Positions 34,955 through 43,818 of a stretch of DNA of 64,000 bases are shown one piece after another. The DNA lies in NCBI RefSeq assembly GCF_016595435.1, contig NZ_JAENIJ010000002.1:20545-84544 (forward strand), read 5' to 3'. The notes beneath the pieces were generated by a model that made no database searches, was not told the origin of the DNA, and saw only the letters and a list, made by a program, of their open reading frames with translations. Made by a program: the position numbers and the translations under genes. Each line of letters begins with the position of its first letter. Positions within the stretch are counted from its first letter, which is position 1. The stretch is from Luteolibacter pohnpeiensis (GTDB taxonomy: Bacteria > Verrucomicrobiota > Verrucomicrobiia > Verrucomicrobiales > Akkermansiaceae).

Positions 34955-35887
34955 TCAAGCATCGTGTTCACTTAGATACCTCTCAGCTTCCAGGGCTGCT
35001 GCACATCCTTGACCGGCAGCGGTAATCGCCTGGCGGTAGTAATGGTCGGCGACATCGCCCGCGGCAAAGAGTCCGGGAGTTTTCGTAGAAGTTCTGCCTG
35101 CTGGAGTTTGCAGGATGTAGCCGTTTTCATCCTTATCGACCAAATCCCCGAGGAAAGAGCTGTTTGGAATGTGGCCGATTGCCACGAACACGCAGGCAAC
35201 TTCCAGTTCACTTTCCTCACCGTTGACCAAATTTTGCAGTCTAACCGCGCGCATCTCACCTTTTTCATCGGTAAGATACTCACTCACAGCCGAGTTCCAG
35301 ACCGGCTCGATCTTCGGGTTGGCCAAGGCGCGGTCCGCCATGATTTTGGACGCGCGCAGTTCGTCACGACGGTGGATGAGATAAACCTTGCTCGCAAAAC
35401 GGGTAAGAAACTCTGCCTCTTCACAAGCGCTGTCTCCGCCCCCGATCACACACACAGGCACATCGCGATAGAAGGCACCGTCACAGGTGGCACAAGATGT
35501 GAGACCACGACCAATGAGTGCTTTCTCGTTCGGTAGACCAAGGTGGCGTGGTGCCGCACCGGTGGATACGATCACGGTTTTGGCTTCGTAGCTTTCCTCA
35601 CCGGCCTTGAGCAAAAACGTCCCATCGGCACGTTGCTCGATCGACTCGACGGTGGCCCATGCGATTCTGGCACCGAATTTTTCGGCTTGTGCCTGAAGCT
35701 TCATCATCAGCTCCGGGCCCATGATTCCGTCCGGAAATCCAGGGAAGTTTTCCACCTCGGTGGTGGTGGTCAATTGGCCGCCCGGCTGGGTGCCAGAGAG
35801 CAAAAGAGGTGAAAGATTCGCGCGGGCAGTGTAAATGGCAGCGGTGTAGCCGGAGCAACCGGTGCCGATAATGATGACTTGTTCCAT
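34955..35887 (-). CDS. trxB: Thioredoxin-disulfide reductase TrxB
   Basis: TrxB passes electrons from NADPH through FAD to thioredoxin. The 310-residue protein has the FAD motif [16 protein letters not shown] (Cys replaces the usual Pro of GSGPAG), the redox pair C132-A-T-C135 in [12 protein letters not shown], the NADPH motif [12 protein letters not shown] and the C-terminal [23 protein letters not shown]. Length is typical. No thioredoxin gene is adjacent, although the next gene upstream has a thioredoxin fold. Confidence 0.96.
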   Translation of the reverse strand: MEQVIIIGTGCSGYTAAIYTARANLSPLLLSGTQPGGQLTTTTEVENFPGFPDGIMGPELMMKLQAQAEKFGARIAWATVESIEQRADGTFLLKAGEESYEAKTVIVSTGAAPRHLGLPNEKALIGRGLTSCATCDGAFYRDVPVCVIGGGDSACEEAEFLTRFASKVYLIHRRDELRASKIMADRALANPKIEPVWNSAVSEYLTDEKGEMRAVRLQNLVNGEESELEVACVFVAIGHIPNSSFLGDLVDKDENGYILQTPAGRTSTKTPGLFAAGDVADHYYRQAITAAGQGCAAALEAERYLSEHDA

Positions 35888-35984
35888 GTTTTCGTAAGGA
35901 CTTCGGTCCGGGAAGTATTCCTACGGCGATCCATCCGAGTCAACCGCCCGTAATGGAAAACCTCACCCCTCGCAAAAACGGCAA

Positions 35985-36944
35985 TTATTGGATCCCTCTT
36001 TTGCGTTTTAGCTCGTTAATCCAGTCCCGATCATCAGCCGACAAGTTGGTCTCCTTGGTTTTCAACATGTTGCCATCTGGCTCAATCAACACCAGCTGCC
36101 CTTTCGAGTATGCCTTCAGTTTCGCGAAGATCGTGCGGCCACGATGCCCGGTCCAATCTCGGTAGCCATTTTTCTCCAAACCTTTTCTCCACTCCGCGTA
36201 AGTCTTGTTGGAAGCCACGACATTTTGCTTTAGCGAGCCCCAGAAATAGTCCGCATCCCCTCGTTTGTATCCGCGGTAACGATTGATGACTTCACCGCTC
36301 GGGTTCAGCATCACAAACGAAGGATGGCCCATGATGTTGTACTGCTTCTCCAGGCGTTCCACGTAGTTACCCCGCCGAGTATAAAGACTTTCCCCCTCAC
36401 TCATGGACTTCGCCTCTTTTCTAACCCCCTTCAGGTTGGCGTCGATTTTCAAACGCACCATATTCTCATTGGCCCAATCTCCGAAATCAAACCGACTGAA
36501 CAATTCTTCACTAATCGCTTTATCCATGGGGCTGGACGAATCAGAGAACCAAATCAAAAGCGGTTTGCCTTCACGCATTGCTTTGCTCTTCGCATCCGTC
36601 TCGCTCAATTCCCAGGGACTCTTCGGTCCCTCAGCCATCACCGAAGAGAGTTCAGGCAGTTCCGCATAAGGATTATAGGGGTCCGTAAACGCGATGTCCT
36701 TTTCGGGCGTGATGACGCTCGATAAATTCTTTAGATTGATCGCTGACCCGTCTGCCGCAACGGGATTTCCCATGATGTCGGTCTGCGATGAGGAAGGATC
36801 CTCCGCCTTGTACAGGGACTTGGGAACACCTGCCATCCCAAATGGCGCGGCGTCCTCGTCTTTCTTTTTCTCAGGATCTGGGGTGAGTTTCGCACAGGAC
36901 CAAGTCCCGAGAGCGATAACGATAATCCATGTAAACCGAAGCAT
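35985..36944 (-). CDS. Lipoprotein with thioredoxin-like fold (no CxxC) and SHD1-like C-terminal domain
   Basis: A 319-residue protein with a lipoprotein signal (TWSC, Cys about residue 17). After an acidic linker, a thioredoxin-like domain (about 115-245) resembles the thioredoxin_7/DUF255 group: KPLLIWFSDSSSPMDKAI where the CxxC should be, and GHPSFVMLNPSGEVI at the cis-proline. Both active-site cysteines are missing, so it is not a classical disulfide enzyme. The C-terminal ~60 residues (RDWTGHRGRTIFAKL, LVLIEPDG, LSADDRDWI) fit the SLA1-homology-domain-1 pattern common in planctomycete and verrucomicrobial secreted proteins. It is co-directional with trxB (97-bp gap). A chaperone or scaffold role is possible but unproven. 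Confidence 0.75.
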   Translation of the reverse strand: MLRFTWIIVIALGTWSCAKLTPDPEKKKDEDAAPFGMAGVPKSLYKAEDPSSSQTDIMGNPVAADGSAINLKNLSSVITPEKDIAFTDPYNPYAELPELSSVMAEGPKSPWELSETDAKSKAMREGKPLLIWFSDSSSPMDKAISEELFSRFDFGDWANENMVRLKIDANLKGVRKEAKSMSEGESLYTRRGNYVERLEKQYNIMGHPSFVMLNPSGEVINRYRGYKRGDADYFWGSLKQNVVASNKTYAEWRKGLEKNGYRDWTGHRGRTIFAKLKAYSKGQLVLIEPDGNMLKTKETNLSADDRDWINELKRKRGIQ

Positions 36945-36994
36945 TTGACGATCCTTTCCAAGATCGGAGCATCTGAAAACTCAAAAACTCCGCA

Positions 36995-38125
36995 CTATTT
37001 TTTCAAGCGAACCGGTGTGCCACAGAACGTGCACCGAAACCAACGGAACAAGATCATGTGGATCGAAACGGGAATGATATGGCCCAAGCCTGGAATCCGG
37101 TGTGCTTTCGAATTCTTCAAACAATTTTTAGGGTAAAACAATCGCTGACCGCAAATTCGGCAACGTCCGTTGAAGCCCCAAATCATGTAGGCAATCGCTA
37201 TCACTGGGAGAGCAATCGGAAACGCCAGGATCCACTTGGGAACCCAGTAAAATTCATCGTGCAGCTGATCGGACAAGAGAAGCAATGCTGCTGAAATGAT
37301 AGCCAGCGGAAGAATGGCCATCAAAACCAGCGTGATAACCGCTCCGAAATAGAGGCCGATTGGATGGGAATGGAGAACTCCGCGGATGTAGCGTCTGGAG
37401 CTGGGTTTTTTCCCACGATTGGTCTTTTCACGCGGGGTCCGTAGCAAGGCGACCCGGTCTTCTTCGTGTCCCGCTTTCGAAGAGATAACCTTCTTAGGAG
37501 CTGGGCCGATTTCGTCGATGGATTTGATGCGTGAAACATCGATATCCAAGCGCGATCCTGGAGCATCGAAAGTCGTCTGCACCGTGCCCGACCCGGTAAC
37601 CGTGCGAATTTGTGGTTTCGCCTGAGGTTTCGGGGCCTCGGTCCGGTCTTCCACGCGGACTTCCAGATCTCCGGAATATCGGCTCAAGAGAATTGCCGGA
37701 GGAATTTCCGAAACCTTTAAATGGTTATCCATCAGCAGTTTCGCAGGCAATGGAATCGCCAACGGTGCGGCATCCAGCATGGCGGCCACTTCCGTGTTTT
37801 CCTCGTAGTTGACCGGTTTCGCTGGATCAGCAACTGTCGATGAGTGAGCCTCTTCTTGCGGCGCAGAATCGACTGCCGGAGTCGCCACCGGACTAGGAGT
37901 ATCCACGATTCCCTCCCGTTCACGCGCGCTTGCGATCCAGATTTCGACCTCACCGAGCGAAGGCGGGTTCTGGGTGATCTCCAAAACTTCGTTCGCCTTT
38001 GTCAGTTCTTTCGTCAGTAGATCGGCATTTGCCTTCGCGAGAACCTTGGTATCTAGAAATCCAGCTGCTTCAAGGAGTTCGAGCGAGGTTTCTCCGATAC
38101 CGGGGATGTCATTGAGTTTCGCCAT
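36995..38125 (-). CDS. Helix-hairpin-helix, two-membrane-helix, zinc-ribbon protein, unknown
   Basis: A 376-residue protein. The N-terminus (LNDIPGIGETSLELLEAAGF) is a helix-hairpin-helix of the DUF4332 type, which usually binds DNA or nucleic-acid ends. A long Pro/Glu/Ala-rich linker (about 75-245) leads to basic residues, two membrane helices (about 258-285 and 295-318), and a C-terminal pair of CxxC motifs (CRICGQ, RCTFCGTP) that can form a zinc ribbon. It is located between valS and the thioredoxin-like gene on the same strand. The combination suggests a membrane-tethered nucleic-acid-associated protein; I do not know a characterised homologue. Confidence 0.7.
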   Translation of the reverse strand: MAKLNDIPGIGETSLELLEAAGFLDTKVLAKANADLLTKELTKANEVLEITQNPPSLGEVEIWIASAREREGIVDTPSPVATPAVDSAPQEEAHSSTVADPAKPVNYEENTEVAAMLDAAPLAIPLPAKLLMDNHLKVSEIPPAILLSRYSGDLEVRVEDRTEAPKPQAKPQIRTVTGSGTVQTTFDAPGSRLDIDVSRIKSIDEIGPAPKKVISSKAGHEEDRVALLRTPREKTNRGKKPSSRRYIRGVLHSHPIGLYFGAVITLVLMAILPLAIISAALLLLSDQLHDEFYWVPKWILAFPIALPVIAIAYMIWGFNGRCRICGQRLFYPKNCLKNSKAHRIPGLGHIIPVSIHMILFRWFRCTFCGTPVRLKK

Positions 38126-38175
38126 GTGGGTTTTGCTGACGCGAAATTAGAGACTGTGGCCGGTCTGGCAAGCCG

Positions 38176-40863
38176 TCATGACAACGCAGCCAGCATCTCT
38201 TTGAGCTGAGCCAACTTAGTTTGCCAATCCTGCAATCGACTCTTCTCTTGCTCAACGACTTCGGGCGGCGCCCGGTCGACAAAGCTCGCATTACCCAATT
38301 TGCCGGTGGATTTTTTGACTTCGAGTTCCGTCGCTGCAATTTCCTTGGTCAAACGGGACCGCTCAGCCTCGACATCGATAAGTCCGTCCAATGGCAGATA
38401 AACTTCGCCCACTCCAGTCACTACAGCGGGTGTGCCCTTGGGAGCGTCAAAAGTGGAATCGAGCGAGATTTCGGCAGCTCCGGCAAGCAATGCGAGCACA
38501 CCGGTTTCTTCTGCCAACCAGTCTGGCGCTCCCTTGACGACAAATCGAACATCCTTGCGAGAGCCCAATTTGTATTCCGCCTTCAGATTGCGCAAACGCC
38601 CGGCAGCTTCGTAGATTTCAGCGGCGACAAACTGAGCATTGGTGATTTCATCCAAATGCAGGTCCGCCAGCAACGGCAACTCAGGCAAGGTCTGTTGCAT
38701 GAGGAATTCGCCTTCCGGCACGTAGCCCATCCGAGCGGAAAGTTCTTCGGTCACGTGCGGCATGTAGGGGCTCAGCAACTGCAAATAACGGCTCATCGCA
38801 GCATCAAACACTCCAAGGGCGGTGGCCCGCACCCACGGTTCAGCGGATTCGCGCAGCTCAAGCTTCACGGCCTCCAGGAACTTGTCGCAGAAATCATTCC
38901 AGAGGAACTCATACAAACGATAAGCAATTTCGCCAAAACGGTACTCGCCGAAAAGGCGCACCAAATCGGCTGAAAGTTCATCCAGTTTCGATAGAACATT
39001 GATGTGATAGGGCCGGAGTCCGTGCAGAGTTTCCAGCTTTTGGAATGGTTCACCACCCATCTGCCGCAAACGGCAGGCATTGTAGAGCTTGTTGGCAAAA
39101 TTGCGGCCCTCTTCAACCGATGATTCATCAAAGCGCAGGTCACTGCCGACAGGTGCGATCCGCATCAGCCCGAAACGCAAACCATCCGCGCCATATCTTT
39201 CCATCAGTTCCACCGGATCCGGTGAGTTACCCAATGATTTGGACATCTTGCGGCCTTTGAGGTCGCGAATGATCGCCGTGAAATAAACATTCCGGAATGG
39301 CAGAGCACCGGTGAATTCGAAGCCAGCCATGATCATCCGGGCGACCCAGAAGAAGATGATATCCGGCCCGGTTACGAGGTCTTCCGTCGGATAGAATTTC
39401 TTCAAGGTTTCGGTTTTTTCACCGACGTTCGCCATGGTCGCAAACGGCCACAGCCACGATGAAAACCAGGTATCCATCACGTCTTCGTCACGCACCCAGT
39501 TTTCCTCATCGTCTGGCGCTTCAACCCCCACGAGGATATCCCCAGCCGCCAAATTCGACATATCGAGGGACTCGGCGTTTTTCAGTTCCGCCAGTTTATC
39601 CTTCCGATACCAAACCGGAATTTGATGACCCCACCAGAGCTGGCGGCTGATGCACCAATCCTGCAGGTTTTCCATCCAGTGGGCATACGTTTTCGCCCAG
39701 CGCTCTGGCCGGAACTTGATATCCCCTTCAGCAACGGCTGCCGCCGCTTCATGAACGCATGGATACTTCAGGAACCACTGCATGGAAATGCGCGGCTCGA
39801 TCGGCACCCCGCCCCGCTCCGAAAATCCGACGTTATTGTCGTATTCCTCAACTTTAAGAAGCAAGCCCATCTCCTCAAGCATCGCACCCGCTTTCTTGCG
39901 TGCGACAAATCGGTCCAATCCATGCAACTCCGGGCATTCCGGACAGTTGATATGCCCGTCTGGAGTGAGTGTATCGATGATTTCGAGGTTGTGCTTGAGA
40001 CCAATCTCAAAGTCGGCCTTGTCGTGCGCTGGGGTGATTTTCAGCGCGCCCGTGCCGAACTCGATATCCACATGCTCGTCCGCGATCACCGGGATTTCCG
40101 CATGCGGAAACGGCCGCTTCACCTTGCGTCCCACATATTTGGCAAAGCGTTCATCTTTCGGGTTCACTGCCACGGCGACGTCGCCCATCAGGGTTTCAGG
40201 CCGGGTGGTGGAAATTTCAAGGAACTCGCCCGGCGCATCCGCCAGCTCGTATTTCATGAAGTACAGCTTCGATCGCTGCGGCGTCATGATCACCTCTTCG
40301 TCAGAAAGTGCGGTCAGGGAAACCGGGCACCAATTCACCATCCGCTTGCCGCGATAGATGAGCCCTTTTTGGAAAAGCTCCACGAAAACATAGCTCACCC
40401 ACTCCGTGTAAGGGGTGTCCATGGTGAACCGCTCACGACTCCAATCGCAGGAGCAGCCAAGACGCTTCAGCTGGTTGATGATGATGTCACCATGCTTGTT
40501 TTTAAAGTCCCAGACACGCTGCAAAAATTCATCGCGACCCAGTTCACGGCGCGTCACCCCTTCTTTTTCGCGGAGTTCGCGCTCCACTTTCGATTGGGTC
40601 GCAATGCCAGCGTGATCCGTCCCGGGCAGCCACAGGACTTCCTTGCCATTTTGGCGGGCGCGGCGGGCTAAAATATCTTGAAGCGTGTTGTTCAAGACAT
40701 GCCCAAGGTGAAGAATGCCAGTTACATTCGGCGGTGGAATGACAATCGAATAGCCATCCTTCTCCGAGGAAGGATCGGCTTCGAAGCATTTTCCATCGAT
40801 CCAAGCGGCATACCATTTGGCTTCCACCGCTTGAGGTTCATAGGCTTTCGGCAACTCTGACAT
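38176..40863 (-). CDS. valS: Valyl-tRNA synthetase
   Basis: A class I aminoacyl-tRNA synthetase of 895 residues. The HIGH motif is in PPPNVTGILHLGHVLNN and the KMSKS motif in GRKMSKSLGNSPDPVE, with the editing (CP1) domain between them, the anticodon-binding domain (about 620-770) and the C-terminal Val-RS coiled coil (from about 830, EAERSRLTKEI onward). The ATG at 40863 gives MSELPKAYEPQAVE, the usual family start; an upstream in-frame start adds 14 residues. Length is typical. Confidence 0.97.
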   Translation of the reverse strand: MSELPKAYEPQAVEAKWYAAWIDGKCFEADPSSEKDGYSIVIPPPNVTGILHLGHVLNNTLQDILARRARQNGKEVLWLPGTDHAGIATQSKVERELREKEGVTRRELGRDEFLQRVWDFKNKHGDIIINQLKRLGCSCDWSRERFTMDTPYTEWVSYVFVELFQKGLIYRGKRMVNWCPVSLTALSDEEVIMTPQRSKLYFMKYELADAPGEFLEISTTRPETLMGDVAVAVNPKDERFAKYVGRKVKRPFPHAEIPVIADEHVDIEFGTGALKITPAHDKADFEIGLKHNLEIIDTLTPDGHINCPECPELHGLDRFVARKKAGAMLEEMGLLLKVEEYDNNVGFSERGGVPIEPRISMQWFLKYPCVHEAAAAVAEGDIKFRPERWAKTYAHWMENLQDWCISRQLWWGHQIPVWYRKDKLAELKNAESLDMSNLAAGDILVGVEAPDDEENWVRDEDVMDTWFSSWLWPFATMANVGEKTETLKKFYPTEDLVTGPDIIFFWVARMIMAGFEFTGALPFRNVYFTAIIRDLKGRKMSKSLGNSPDPVELMERYGADGLRFGLMRIAPVGSDLRFDESSVEEGRNFANKLYNACRLRQMGGEPFQKLETLHGLRPYHINVLSKLDELSADLVRLFGEYRFGEIAYRLYEFLWNDFCDKFLEAVKLELRESAEPWVRATALGVFDAAMSRYLQLLSPYMPHVTEELSARMGYVPEGEFLMQQTLPELPLLADLHLDEITNAQFVAAEIYEAAGRLRNLKAEYKLGSRKDVRFVVKGAPDWLAEETGVLALLAGAAEISLDSTFDAPKGTPAVVTGVGEVYLPLDGLIDVEAERSRLTKEIAATELEVKKSTGKLGNASFVDRAPPEVVEQEKSRLQDWQTKLAQLKEMLAALS

Positions 40864-40917
40864 GAGGGCGGATGGATGCCAGACGTCAAGCGGTTTGTCC
40901 AGCATGGGAAATGCCCC

Positions 40918-42078
40918 TCACCGCGCAAAGAGCACACAAATCGGCTTCGGGCACGTCACCGACGATGCAATATCCCCTAAAAATCCCGTTTTCGGATCGA
41001 TCGATCTTACCTCGATGGAATCCGAATCCTGATGAGCGCAAATGAGCCATTTGCCGCTAGGGTCGATCTTAAAATGACGAGGAGTCTTCCCGCCACATGC
41101 GAAGGTCTTCACCCATTCCAATTTCCCGGTTTGCTCATCGCGCTGAAATAATGCGATCGAGTCATCACCCCGGTTTGAACCATAAACAAACTTCCCATTG
41201 GGATGAATTTCAATTTCAGCCGTCGTGTTAGATCCGCGATAACTCTCTGGTAATGTGTTAATCGACTGGATAGCATCATACTTCCCTGAATCCGGATTTT
41301 TTGTGAAAACCGAGACGCGGTTTGCCAGTTCATTGATGACATAGACGTTCTTTTCGTCTTTAGAAAATGCCAGATGACGAGGCCCATCTCCTGGCGAAAG
41401 GCGCAGATCCATCTCAGGATTTTCGACGACTGCCGAAGTTTCCGGGTTGAAATCGCATACGAAAACTCGGTCCAATCCCAAATCCGGCATCCATAAGTGC
41501 CGATTATCTTTCGTGAAATAAACTCCATGCGCATGGGCACGGTCCTGCCGATTCGCGTTAGGCCCTTTTGCATCGTGGCCAATGGTCGATACCAATTTTT
41601 CAGGAATGCCCTCCTGATCTAACCGAATGGTAGAAAAACTACCGTCTGAATAATTTGCGACCGCCACAGTCCGCCCCAACCGGTCAACTGCCACATGGCA
41701 TGCATTGATGCCGCCGGATGATATCTCTTTAATAAACTCGAGTTTCCGATTTTCTAAAATCCGAAACGCAGCCACTGAGCCCACCCCCTTGCCAAAGTCC
41801 CCCTTTGGAACCCCGCAGCAATATAAGATCGGCTTTACCGGGTTTTGCACCAGGAACCCGGGATTTGTGTAGGTAGCAGCTAACTCAGGCTCACCGAGTT
41901 GCCCCGAACCGCTATCGAACTCCAAATGATAGATGCCTTTCGACTTTCCTCCTCCAGAGTCTGTTCCGATAAACAATGTGTCTGCTTTGGCAGTGCTCCA
42001 AGGTTGGATGCCACAGGTAAATAATAGACACGCGATCCAGCAGCTTGTTTTTCTCATCATATTGAATATTCGCATCAT
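40918..42078 (-). CDS. Secreted lactonase-family beta-propeller protein (6-phosphogluconolactonase-like)
   Basis: A 386-residue protein with a signal peptide (cleavage after about residue 32, STAKA-D). The mature region is a seven-bladed propeller of the lactonase_7 (PF10282) family: blade signatures IYHLEFDSGSGQL, HVAVDRLGRTVAVANY, AHAHGVYFTKDNRHLWMPDLGLDRV, GDGPRHLAFS, AEIEIHPNGKFVYGSNRGDDSI and TPRHFKIDPSGKWLICAHQDSD. Cytoplasmic members (Pgl) hydrolyse 6-phosphogluconolactone; a secreted form may act on other lactones. Several start codons are possible (42078, 42075, 42060, 42057). Confidence 0.88.
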   Translation of the reverse strand: MMRIFNMMRKTSCWIACLLFTCGIQPWSTAKADTLFIGTDSGGGKSKGIYHLEFDSGSGQLGEPELAATYTNPGFLVQNPVKPILYCCGVPKGDFGKGVGSVAAFRILENRKLEFIKEISSGGINACHVAVDRLGRTVAVANYSDGSFSTIRLDQEGIPEKLVSTIGHDAKGPNANRQDRAHAHGVYFTKDNRHLWMPDLGLDRVFVCDFNPETSAVVENPEMDLRLSPGDGPRHLAFSKDEKNVYVINELANRVSVFTKNPDSGKYDAIQSINTLPESYRGSNTTAEIEIHPNGKFVYGSNRGDDSIALFQRDEQTGKLEWVKTFACGGKTPRHFKIDPSGKWLICAHQDSDSIEVRSIDPKTGFLGDIASSVTCPKPICVLFAR

Positions 42079-42182
42079 TTGGCGGATAGAATCTATCCCG
42101 ATTATGTGCCAGGCACCCTCTGACCAACGAACATTGTTTAATCAAACCTCTATTCAATCAAGTCACCTAATATGATACCCCT

Positions 42183-42215
42183 ATAAAGAAAAGCCACTCC
42201 CGAGCTGGGAGTGGC
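42183..42215 (-). terminator. Rho-independent terminator of the HTH protein gene
   Basis: A perfect nine-base stem (GCCACTCCC with GGGAGTGGC, 42193-42201 and 42207-42215) around a five-base loop is followed, reading leftward, by TTTTCTTTAT. It lies 28 bp downstream of the stop at 42243. Confidence 0.9.
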
Positions 42216-42242
42216 CATTCAAGGATTCTAAGATTGTATCGG

Positions 42243-42617
42243 TTAGAGAGAAGCTTTGATCGAATTGAACTTCGCCTTAAGAGCCTCAAGAGACTTCTCG
42301 GTTTTCTCGATTTCGTTACCGATAGAAAGCAGCTCGCTCAACTTAGCATTCATTGAACCCTTGGTGGTAGCAGCAGCTTTACCAGCCTTACGGCCGCGTT
42401 TTGCAGGAGCAGCAGCAGCGGCAGGTGCCGCTTCACCAGATGATTTCAACCAGCTTGAAATAGTCAGTTGGGAAATACCAAACTTCTTAGAAGCAGCACT
42501 TTGACCACCACGACCATTCGTCGCATTGTATTCTTCCACGAAGGAAACGATATTTTGCTTTTCGGCGGGAGTGTAACGTTTACCTCTTACGCCTGCTTTT
42601 TTTGCATTAGTACTCAT
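42243..42617 (-). CDS. Transposase-type HTH DNA-binding protein with Ala/Lys-rich tail
   Basis: A 124-residue basic protein. Residues 15-58 (YTPAEKQNIVSFVEEY, AASKKFGISQLTISSWLK) form a helix-turn-helix like that of IS3-type transposase OrfA and the Mu repressor. The centre (about 63-88) is Ala/Lys/Arg-rich with KRGRKAGKA, similar to AT-hook or histone-H1-like tails, and the C-terminus (about 90-124) looks like a short coiled coil. There is no catalytic transposase domain or second orf, and the gene has its own terminator, so it is more likely a domesticated DNA-binding or nucleoid-associated protein than part of an IS. Confident as a gene; function inferred. Confidence 0.82.
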   Translation of the reverse strand: MSTNAKKAGVRGKRYTPAEKQNIVSFVEEYNATNGRGGQSAASKKFGISQLTISSWLKSSGEAAPAAAAAPAKRGRKAGKAAATTKGSMNAKLSELLSIGNEIEKTEKSLEALKAKFNSIKASL

Positions 42618-42693
42618 GACCCGGGCAAAGTAATACCGGCTATACTATAGACAAGTAAAATCCGCGATTTATTAATCAAAACTATCAGTTTGT

Positions 42694-43818
42694 TCATTCG
42701 ATCGTATCGAGAACGCTAAAAATATTCTCATAATCGGTCATATTGGTAATCCAATGATCTGCGGCTTGATGAACACGAGGTCTAGCTACAGCTCCACCAT
42801 AACCTATGAAAAGATCCACATCGGGAGTCGTCTCTAGATCAGAGATACCATCTCCCACCATGACTACCTTGCCGGGTAACATGGCTTCCTTCCATTCGCG
42901 AATTACCTGATTTTTACCTAGATTGCGTGTCGTCGGGTAATCTTCTCCGTAGCCGGCATAGCTGCCGTCTTCATTGAGAAATAAAGGAACCGCTTCGATA
43001 TGGTCGATGCCCAACTCTTTTGCCAGTGGCCGGATCAGGGGCGCGAAACCGCCAGAAAGAATTACTGGAGTCCACCCATTAGCTTTTAGAAGAGCGATCA
43101 GTTGTTTGGCTCCAGGCGTAACATTGTTCAAATATTGTTGTGATACAGCATCACATATCGATTGATCAGGACGGATGATATCCATTCGTATTGCAAACAC
43201 TTGATCGAGTGCCACTTCTCCATTCATCGCCGCGTGAGTGAGAGAAGACACTTTTTCGAAAACGGCGTCCCCCGAATGACGAGCTAACTCATCAATGCCC
43301 TCAATCGAGGCTAATGTGCAATCACAGTCAAAGAAGATCAGCTTGCCCTTCTTTTCTACGGGCGGAATGACCGTGAGTTCCGTGCCTTCCGCTACAAGAT
43401 CATACAATTCCAACATTTCTTGATTTGTCAGACAAAAGCATCCGTGGCTGGTGGGAATGCCAATCCGATCCTCACGATTGGTGCCGTGGATATAAACATA
43501 GCGCTCCAGCGTGTTCGAATTGTCTGGATCCAATCCATCCAACTGCAGGATTCGCGTAAGGACATAATCTTTCGAACAATCCCCACCGTCCCAAATTCCA
43601 ATCGGAACCCGCGCCTTGAAAATCGTATTCAGCGGTTCTCCATCGCCGATTTTTTTTGCAATTCGAAATCTCCCGGTTGGGGTTCGATAGCTTCCTTCGG
43701 CGAAACCTACTCCTTTAGTCGCTGTGGAAATGGTGAAACTACGGACCAACTCGCCGTCGGAGATGACATCAAGGCGTTGCTGATCGATTGATACTTCGAG
43801 CCGGATCGGATTCGTCAT
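42694..43818 (-). CDS. L,D-transpeptidase (YkuD) fused to phosphoserine-phosphatase-like HAD domain
   Basis: One uninterrupted 374-residue frame. Residues 5-152 form a YkuD domain: LEVSIDQQRLDVISDGELV at the start, TPTGRFRIAKK, H111 in YIHGTN and catalytic C127 in SHGCFCLTN (usual SHGCxR; Arg is Cys here). Residues 158-374 form a SerB-like HAD-IB phosphatase: D164 and D166 in FFDCDCTLASIEGIDELA, S255 in ILSGGFAPLI, K302, and D323/D327 in MVGDGISDLE. There is no signal peptide, so the YkuD part would be cytoplasmic, which is odd for a peptidoglycan cross-linker. The start overlaps the ketoacyl synthase gene by 50 bp. Both domains are confidently seen; the combined function is unknown. Confidence 0.85.
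   Translation of the reverse strand: MTNPIRLEVSIDQQRLDVISDGELVRSFTISTATKGVGFAEGSYRTPTGRFRIAKKIGDGEPLNTIFKARVPIGIWDGGDCSKDYVLTRILQLDGLDPDNSNTLERYVYIHGTNREDRIGIPTSHGCFCLTNQEMLELYDLVAEGTELTVIPPVEKKGKLIFFDCDCTLASIEGIDELARHSGDAVFEKVSSLTHAAMNGEVALDQVFAIRMDIIRPDQSICDAVSQQYLNNVTPGAKQLIALLKANGWTPVILSGGFAPLIRPLAKELGIDHIEAVPLFLNEDGSYAGYGEDYPTTRNLGKNQVIREWKEAMLPGKVVMVGDGISDLETTPDVDLFIGYGGAVARPRVHQAADHWITNMTDYENIFSVLDTIE

Noticed and set aside
35543..35812. Plus-strand frame inside trxB
   Set aside because: Antisense shadow of TrxB, whose redox and nucleotide motifs are complete.
42243..42617. Insertion sequence at the HTH gene
   Set aside because: No catalytic transposase, second orf or inverted repeats around it; only the HTH is similar.
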